Assembly: GCA_031264475.1 (NCBI GenBank)
Contig: JAISEA010000053.1
Span: 1 to 27,262 of the forward strand
Source of the DNA: Treponema sp.
GTDB taxonomy: Bacteria; Spirochaetota; Spirochaetia; Treponematales; Breznakiellaceae
Length of the DNA: 27,262 nucleotides
Direction of reading: 5' to 3'
The notes beneath the pieces were generated by a model. That model was not told where the DNA came from. It saw nothing but the letters and a program-made list of their open reading frames with translations, and ran no database searches. Shown in pieces: positions 22,775 through 27,262 of this stretch. Numbering within the stretch: the stretch's first letter is position 1; each line of letters starts with the position of its first letter. Made by a program: the position numbers and the translations under genes.

Positions 22775-24203
22775 GATTTATTAGTTCTTTACCCAATTGC
22801 CAATTGTCGCCAGCGCCGAGCGTGAGGAAAAGATCGCCCGAATGGAGGATTTCTTTGAGCAGAGGCGCCGCGTCTAAAGGCTCTTCGGCGTAGTAAACCG
22901 CCGAATGGGTGGCTTTCACGCGCTCGAAGAGGGTTTTGCCTGTCACCCCGCCCGTGTAACGCTCGCGCGCGGAAGCGTAAATCTTGTGCAGGATGAGCAC
23001 GTCCGCAAGCGCGAGACTCTCCGCAAATTGCTCGAAAAGCGCGGCAGTGCGCGTGTAAGTGTGGGACATAAAACTCACCACAAGCCGTCTGAGAGGGTAA
23101 AACGCCTTGAGACCCTCAAGAGTCGTCTTGATCGCCGTGGGATGATGCCCGTAATCGTCCATGAAAAGCACGCCGCCCGCCTCGCCGATGATTTCAGCCC
23201 GACGCTTACTCCCGCGAAACGCCTCCAAAGCCGCCCTCGCCCCAGCGAGCCGCTCATCGTTCCACCCGCCTTCCGCGTCCCCTACTATAGAAGAAACCAA
23301 CGCAAGCGCCGCAGTCGCGTCAAGAACGCTATGCCTGCCCGCAACACGGAGCGTGAACGGCTCCGCAAATCCCGCCAACGCAAAAATCTGCCTTTCATCT
23401 TCAATCTTATACCCGCTTATGTGAAAATCGCCTTCTGCAGAGAAGCCATAAGGCGTGAATTTCACCTTTAACCCCCTTTGTTTCACGATTTCCACGACTT
23501 CCCTCGCGCCATTGTCGTCCGCGCAGTAGATCAGCTCGCCTTTTTTCGGTAATTTTTCAACGTATTCAACAAAAGTATCCCTAATAGCCTCGTAAGTGGG
23601 GAAAAAGTCTTGATGATCGCTCTCTACGCTGGTCAAAACGATGCGTTTTGGGTGAAACGCTAGGAAATGTTTGCGGTATTCGCAGGTTTCCGCCACAAAA
23701 TACACGGGTTTGTCAACGAGCGTCAGGGTGGAACGCCCGTTGAACCCAGAAACCGCGCTTCCCGCGAGGATTTGAGCGGGTAATCCCACGCCTCGCAGTA
23801 AAACGCCGCTTATCGCCGTAGTAGTCGTCTTGCCGTGAACCCCAGCTATGCTGGAAGAGTCAAATAATTTAGAGTATTCGCCAAGCGCATCCGTGTATTT
23901 TAAGATAGGAATACCAAGTTTTTGCGCCGCGAGGAGTTCCGGGTTCTGTTCAGGTGAATAAGCGGCTGAATAAATAACCGCGTCTAAGTCAGATTTTATG
24001 TGTTCCGCGTCAAAAGTCTCGAAACAAGGCGCGCCGATTGCTCTTAAAACCGCATCCGTATAGAAAACCCCGCCCGCGTCCGAGCCGGTTACCGAAACGC
24101 CCGCGGCGGACAGGATTTCCACCAGTGCGGATACGCCGGTTCCCTTCATGCCTACGCAATGAACCTTCGCGCCCGCGCGGAAAATAGGGGAAAAATCTGT
24201 CAT
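22752..24203 (-). CDS. murC: UDP-N-acetylmuramate-L-alanine ligase
   Basis: 483 residues from the ATG at 24203; the upstream in-frame extension lies inside hydF and is rejected. MurC adds L-alanine to UDP-MurNAc with ATP in the cytoplasm, in peptidoglycan synthesis. The N-terminal Rossmann motif CVGMKGTGVSAL is at about 16-27 and the ATP P-loop GVHGKTTTT at 121-129. Then come AETCEYRKHFLAF, the SVESDHQDFF segment and DDYGHHPTAIKTTL of the C-terminal domain. The start overlaps the hydF stop (ATGA), so translation is coupled. The last residues and the stop are encoded by boundary repeat D, so the native C-terminus may have been altered. Confidence 0.9.
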   Translation of the reverse strand: MTDFSPIFRAGAKVHCVGMKGTGVSALVEILSAAGVSVTGSDAGGVFYTDAVLRAIGAPCFETFDAEHIKSDLDAVIYSAAYSPEQNPELLAAQKLGIPILKYTDALGEYSKLFDSSSIAGVHGKTTTTAISGVLLRGVGLPAQILAGSAVSGFNGRSTLTLVDKPVYFVAETCEYRKHFLAFHPKRIVLTSVESDHQDFFPTYEAIRDTFVEYVEKLPKKGELIYCADDNGAREVVEIVKQRGLKVKFTPYGFSAEGDFHISGYKIEDERQIFALAGFAEPFTLRVAGRHSVLDATAALALVSSIVGDAEGGWNDERLAGARAALEAFRGSKRRAEIIGEAGGVLFMDDYGHHPTAIKTTLEGLKAFYPLRRLVVSFMSHTYTRTAALFEQFAESLALADVLILHKIYASARERYTGGVTGKTLFERVKATHSAVYYAEEPLDAAPLLKEILHSGDLFLTLGAGDNWQLGKELINQEGGAIS

Positions 24204-25378
24204 AAGAGCGGCTCTACGCATCGCTCTAGTATTCCCTGCGTGTACGCGATGAGCACGCCGTAGTTCACGATGGGAACGTTTTGCGCGAGGCTCACTTTCT
24301 TCCGATGAAGCGTCTCTCGGCGGTTCAGCATGCAAGCTCCGCAGTGAATAACGAGTCGATAACCGGACAGATCAGTGGGAAATTCCCCGCCAGACGTGAA
24401 CTCAAAGCAAATATCTTTGTTTGTGTAAGCTTTGACCCAACGCGGGATTTTTACCGTGCCTATATCATCGCATTGGCGGTGGTGCGTACAGCCTTCCGAG
24501 ACGAGTACCTTGTCCCCGTCTTCGAGCCGTTCCAACGCCTTGACGCCTTCAAGCGAAACATCGAGGAACCCGTTAAAGCGCGCGAAGAGCATGGAAAACG
24601 ATGTGAGGGGAATGTCTCGCGGCGTGTCGGCTGATACTTGCGCGAATGCTTGGCTGTCCGTGATCACGAGTCGAGGTTTTTCTCCCAACCGCGCTAGGAC
24701 GTCCCGTAGCTCATACTCCCGAACCACGATGGAGGTTGCGTTTGCTTCCAAGACGTCGCGGATGATCTGTTGCTGGGGGAGGATTAGTCTACCCTTGGGC
24801 GCGGCTGTGTCAATGGGTATCACTAAGACCACAAAGTCCCCTCGTTTCAGCAGATCCCCGACAAGTTTGAGTTTGATCTCCTGTGTTTCCGCAAGCGTGG
24901 CGATTTTTTCCTTGAGCGCGTACACTCCTTCTTTCGTCAATGCACTTACGAGGATTTCATTCTCATCTAGCTCAAACGCCGCGCCGTCAAGGAGATCGGC
25001 TTTGTTATACGCCACGATGAACGGGGTCTGTTTCTCACGGAAAACCGCGATTAGTTCTTCTTCCTCCGCGGCTTTTCCTTCTTTCGCGTCTACAACAAGA
25101 ACCGCAACGTCGGTTTTATTGAGTACTTGCTTTGCTTTGAGAATCCTCTGCTCTCCTAGTACCCCTTGATCGTCTAATCCCGGCGTGTCAATCATGACTA
25201 CGGGACCAATGGGGAGGAGTTCCATCGCCTTACTTACAGGATCCGTGGTCGTGCCCTTCACTTCCGACACGATAGAGAGGTCTTGTCCGATTACCGCATT
25301 GACAAGACTAGATTTCCCGGCATTGCGTTTGCCAAAGAACCCGATATGGGTCCGTACTGAAGTTGGTGTTTCATTCAT
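24200..25378 (-). CDS. hydF: [FeFe]-hydrogenase H-cluster maturation GTPase
   Basis: 392 residues from the ATG at 25378; the longer ORF start is rejected because MNETPTSVRTHIGFFG is the typical HydF start. HydF is the scaffold on which the 2Fe subcluster is assembled before transfer to the hydrogenase. The GTPase domain has a P-loop GKRNAGKS (16-23), DTPG and NKAD. The C-terminal cluster-binding pattern is complete: C297-x-H299, then H345-C346-x-x-C349. The gene heads a pair with murC. HydE, HydG and the hydrogenase itself are not in the window. No good ribosome site is seen before the start. Confidence 0.93.
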   Translation of the reverse strand: MNETPTSVRTHIGFFGKRNAGKSSLVNAVIGQDLSIVSEVKGTTTDPVSKAMELLPIGPVVMIDTPGLDDQGVLGEQRILKAKQVLNKTDVAVLVVDAKEGKAAEEEELIAVFREKQTPFIVAYNKADLLDGAAFELDENEILVSALTKEGVYALKEKIATLAETQEIKLKLVGDLLKRGDFVVLVIPIDTAAPKGRLILPQQQIIRDVLEANATSIVVREYELRDVLARLGEKPRLVITDSQAFAQVSADTPRDIPLTSFSMLFARFNGFLDVSLEGVKALERLEDGDKVLVSEGCTHHRQCDDIGTVKIPRWVKAYTNKDICFEFTSGGEFPTDLSGYRLVIHCGACMLNRRETLHRKKVSLAQNVPIVNYGVLIAYTQGILERCVEPLL

Positions 25379-25710
25379 AAAGATCAGTATAATAAAAAAC
25401 CCCATTCCCGTATACCACACGCCAGCGTGTTTAAATACTTCATACGGGGCTGGCTTCCGCAACATCTCTGATGGAAAAGCGTAAGACGCTTTAAAACATC
25501 CTTCGGATGCCGCTGTGCACGCACACAAGAAGGATATTTAACGATTTCACATAGGGAGTTGTACACACCAGAGAGACGTTGGATAATTCCACATAGGTGT
25601 TTTACACAATGAGAGATAAAATTGGTCTGAAATTCCTTAAATAAAGAATTTACTGAAAAGAGTCTTGACTTTATATACCAAGACGAATAAGATAAAGAAG
25701 GAGAATTGAG
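25379..25710. other. gene-free region upstream of hydF with hairpins and a 42-bp repeat
   Basis: It contains CACGC-CA-GCGTG (about 25419-25430), the segment GTGTTTAAATACTTCA shared with 19380-19395, and GACGCTTTAAAACATCC followed by a small hairpin, similar to 9021-9045. Two copies of a 42-bp unit begin with CACATAGG at 25549 and 25591. Promoters for the + strand gene follow at 25649-25693. No gene is supported. Confidence 0.5.
25649..25703 (+). promoter_or_regulatory. promoter candidates and RBS for the HD-domain fragment gene
   Basis: Two overlapping promoters are possible: TTTACT (25649-25654) - 17 bp - TATATA (25672-25677), and TTGACT (25665-25670) - 17 bp - TAAGAT (25688-25693). The second would start transcription inside or next to the AAGGAG ribosome site (25698-25703), so the first fits better. 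Confidence 0.5.
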
Positions 25711-25896
25711 ATGTGGGATCAAGAAAAATATCAAAAAGCGATTGCGTTTGCTGGTTATACGCATAGGAATCAATTAGTTCTTGGAAAAGAATATAATTAT
25801 GTTGTACATATTAGTAATGTCGCCGCGGAAATTGCCCGACTAATAATGGTTGATGAGGCAATATTAATATATAATGAACTTAAAGGAATTCTATAA
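25711..25896 (+). pseudogene. truncated HD-domain phosphohydrolase fragment (RelA/SpoT-hydrolase-like)
   Basis: The 61-residue product has YQKAIAFAGYTHRNQ and YVVHISNVAAEIA, the first helices and first His region of SpoT-type HD hydrolases. It lacks the HD pair and the remaining ~120 residues. A different frame just downstream (about 25905-25950) reads RLKEKIKEHEEYL, which could be the original C-terminus, suggesting an internal deletion. It keeps a promoter and a good RBS, so a short peptide may still be made. Confidence 0.5.
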
Positions 25897-26124
25897 TTTC
25901 TAGGAAACAGGTTGAAAGAAAAAATAAAAGAACATGAAGAATATTTATAAAGAATAAAATTATGTACGCCCCCGCTGTGCGTGACAGATGCGTTTACGCA
26001 GAGCCGCCTTATGGTAGATCAGACTACGACTCTTCTCGCGGTTTTTCCCCATTCCAAACATTGTAAATAACTGAAACGTTGTACAAAATTGCACAAAAAA
26101 GTGTAGAAAATACTGTTAAAACAC

Positions 26125-26164
26125 TTGACATAAGATATATCATGGTATATATTGAATTTTGAGG
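26125..26164 (+). promoter_or_regulatory. vapBC promoter with palindromic operator
   Basis: TTGACA (26125-26130), 17 bp, TATATT (26148-26153) is near consensus. The spacer and -10 region form an imperfect inverted repeat, ATATATC-AT-GGTATATAT (about 26135-26152), a likely site for autoregulation by the VapB-VapC complex. GAGG (26161-26164) lies 7 nt before the vapB start. Upstream, 25950-26120 shows nothing supportable. Confidence 0.65.
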
Positions 26165-26171
26165 TAAATAT

Positions 26172-26402
26172 ATGCAAACAGCACGTTTATTTATTAATGG
26201 AAGAAGTCAGGCGGTAAGGCTCCCAAAAGAATATCAATTTAAGGGAGAAAATGTATATATTCAGAAAATAGGGGACGCGGTAATTATATTCCCTATGGAC
26301 AAAGAATGGGAGACATTTTTATATGGGTTAAATAGTTTTTCTGACGACTACTTTTTAGAAGAAAGGGATCAGGGGAAGAATCAAGAAAGGGATGAAATAT
26401 AA
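26172..26402 (+). CDS. vapB: VapB antitoxin (SpoVT/AbrB type)
   Basis: This 76-residue antitoxin begins MQTARLFINGRSQAVRLPKEY, the swapped-hairpin AbrB DNA-binding fold of VapB/VagC proteins, followed by FKGENVYIQKIGDAVIIFP and an acidic toxin-binding tail. It neutralises VapC and represses its own promoter. The stop codon shares one base with the vapC start. It is AT-rich compared with hydF and murC. Confidence 0.9.
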   Translation: MQTARLFINGRSQAVRLPKEYQFKGENVYIQKIGDAVIIFPMDKEWETFLYGLNSFSDDYFLEERDQGKNQERDEI

Positions 26403-26797
26403 TGTATATGCTCGATACAAATATATGTATATACATTATCAAAAAGAAAACGGAACATGTACTAAAAGAACTACAGAATAAAAGGAATGACGGCTTGGCA
26501 ATTTCAACAATAACATTAGCGGAACTTGAATACGGAAATGAAAACAGTCAATACAAAGAAAGAAACAAAATAGCGTTAATGCAATTTTTGGCAATAATTG
26601 ATGTAAAACCATTTGATGAAAAAGCGTCGCAAGAATTTGGAAAGATAAAAAAGGATTTAAAGGACAGAAACTGTTTAACGGGTCCGTATGATATGTTAAT
26701 AGGGGCGCATGCCAAATCGCTGGGTTTAATACTTGTAACGAACAATGTAAAGGAATTTGAAAGGATAGCTGATTTAAGAATAGAAAACTGGGTATAA
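26402..26797 (+). CDS. vapC: VapC toxin, PIN-domain ribonuclease
   Basis: This 131-residue PIN-domain protein keeps the acidic residues expected for Mg-dependent RNA cleavage: D5 in MLDTN, E41 in AELEYG and D97 in GPYDMLIGAHA, with the TNNVKEF motif near 113. VapC toxins usually cleave tRNA or rRNA and arrest translation. The gene is complete and overlaps vapB by 1 nt. Unlike the vapB/vapC' relic at 21195-21447, this pair looks functional. Confidence 0.92.
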   Translation: MYMLDTNICIYIIKKKTEHVLKELQNKRNDGLAISTITLAELEYGNENSQYKERNKIALMQFLAIIDVKPFDEKASQEFGKIKKDLKDRNCLTGPYDMLIGAHAKSLGLILVTNNVKEFERIADLRIENWV

Positions 26798-26808
26798 AAA
26801 CATTGGGA

Positions 26809-26821
26809 GGTGCCAGGCACC
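26809..26821. repeat. palindrome GGTGCC-A-GGCACC
   Basis: A perfect 6+1+6 palindrome lies 12 nt after vapC. It resembles REP-like palindromes seen near IS200/Y1-type elements, which is recall and not shown here. It lacks a following T-run, so it is not a convincing terminator. The GC-rich 26822-27030 downstream shows no supportable gene. Confidence 0.4.
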
Positions 26822-27030
26822 AAATTCGCAGCGCCGCGTATAGTGTCCACCCCACCGCCGACCCGCTCCCCCCGCAAAAGCCGCCACATTGCCCACCTTA
26901 TGTCCCGGTGGAAACCATTCGCTGGGGATATACGCAGCGAGACCGTAATCTGCCATTAAGGGGCGCATGGTGCAGGAGTCAGCCCGGAGACTTGGGGAAT
27001 ATACAAAAAATCCACAGGTATAACGGGCTG

Positions 27031-27262
27031 CTAGCGGGGAATTTCTAACCCTGCCGCGGCAAGAATCTCCTCGGAAACTCCCATTGCCCTGAGTTTCCGG
27101 GCGGTCTGTTCCTCAGCCAAGCGGACAGCCTGCTCTTTTTCCCGGGCGATCTTTTCCTCGAACTCATCAAATACCTTGTTATAGTCAATAATGCCGATAT
27201 CTTCCCAGTTCTCCAAATTTTCCCACATCTCAGGCTCCTTAACTTCCTCAGTATATCCCCGG
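27031..27262 (-). CDS. 3' end of a gene running off the window; coiled-coil tail, possibly Rpn/PD-(D/E)xK transposase family
   Basis: The frame is open to the window edge (GYTEEVKEPEMWENLENW upstream of and through the internal ATG at 27228), so this is probably a C-terminal fragment, although an AAGGAG site before that ATG would also allow a 65-residue protein. The sequence has IGIIDYNKVFDEFEEKI, a charged Glu/Lys/Ala helix, and RKLRAMGVSEEILAAAGLEI at the end. Such tails occur in Rpn-type putative transposase-nucleases of spirochaetes; the catalytic part would lie outside the window. Confidence 0.5.
   Translation of the reverse strand, partial: RGYTEEVKEPEMWENLENWEDIGIIDYNKVFDEFEEKIAREKEQAVRLAEEQTARKLRAMGVSEEILAAAGLEIPR

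Noticed and set aside
24204..24335. N-terminal extension of MurC
   Set aside because: The 44 extra residues lie inside hydF and lack MurC similarity. The ATG at 24203 overlaps the hydF stop in normal coupled fashion.
25379..25528. N-terminal extension of HydF
   Set aside because: The extra 50 residues cover hairpins and intergenic repeats. The normal HydF start is at 25378.
26774..26968. Minus-strand 64-residue ORF after vapC
   Set aside because: It overlaps the vapC end and the palindrome, shows no family motif and has no RBS.

Overview
The window looks like a chromosomal segment of an anaerobic spirochaete, most likely a gut-type Treponema. This rests on a complete [FeFe]-hydrogenase maturase (HydF), flavoprotein/Etf redox genes, an outer-membrane barrel paired with a LolA-like protein, a LacI-type sensor fused to a histidine kinase, and several short AT-rich toxin-antitoxin genes. 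No rRNA, tRNA or CRISPR was seen. Species assignment is inference.

Layout. (1) 70-8963 plus 12229-13230: a tightly packed + strand redox operon with its own promoter at 19-47. It encodes a BON/GlpA-like FAD oxidoreductase, a second FAD/NAD oxidoreductase, a small DUF1667 Cys protein, then two repeated modules of FAD-linked oxidase + EtfB + EtfA. The members probably pass electrons from a hydroxylated substrate through flavins to electron-transfer flavoproteins. (2) 13284-16872: an iron-containing alcohol dehydrogenase (- strand) divergent from a soluble LacI-sensor histidine kinase (+ strand). (3) 16869-19353: a LolA-like protein and an outer-membrane barrel (- strand). (4) 22752-25378: hydF and murC, overlapping by 4 nt (- strand). 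(5) 25711-27262: a truncated HD-hydrolase fragment, an intact vapBC operon and the 3' end of another gene.

The most unusual content is a pair of similarly built 3.1-3.3 kb elements, at 9047-12142 and 19518-22774. Each is bounded by inward-facing copies of one ~105-bp GC-rich repeat. Each has the same internal order: a tandem array of exact 21-bp units, a gap of about 25-28 bp, a strong promoter, a gene for a 218-residue protein of one unrecognised family, a terminator-like hairpin, restriction or toxin-antitoxin cargo on the same strand, and the closing repeat. The first element carries a DNA methyltransferase-nuclease-PKD fusion. The second carries a vapB with a vapC remnant, an antitoxin-like gene, a type II restriction enzyme fragment, an HrgA-like HTH/nuclease gene and a 55-codon ORF. 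The first lies between etfB and etfA; the second abuts murC so closely that its repeat encodes the murC stop codon. I know of no described element with this architecture, and it is the main candidate for an undescribed system.
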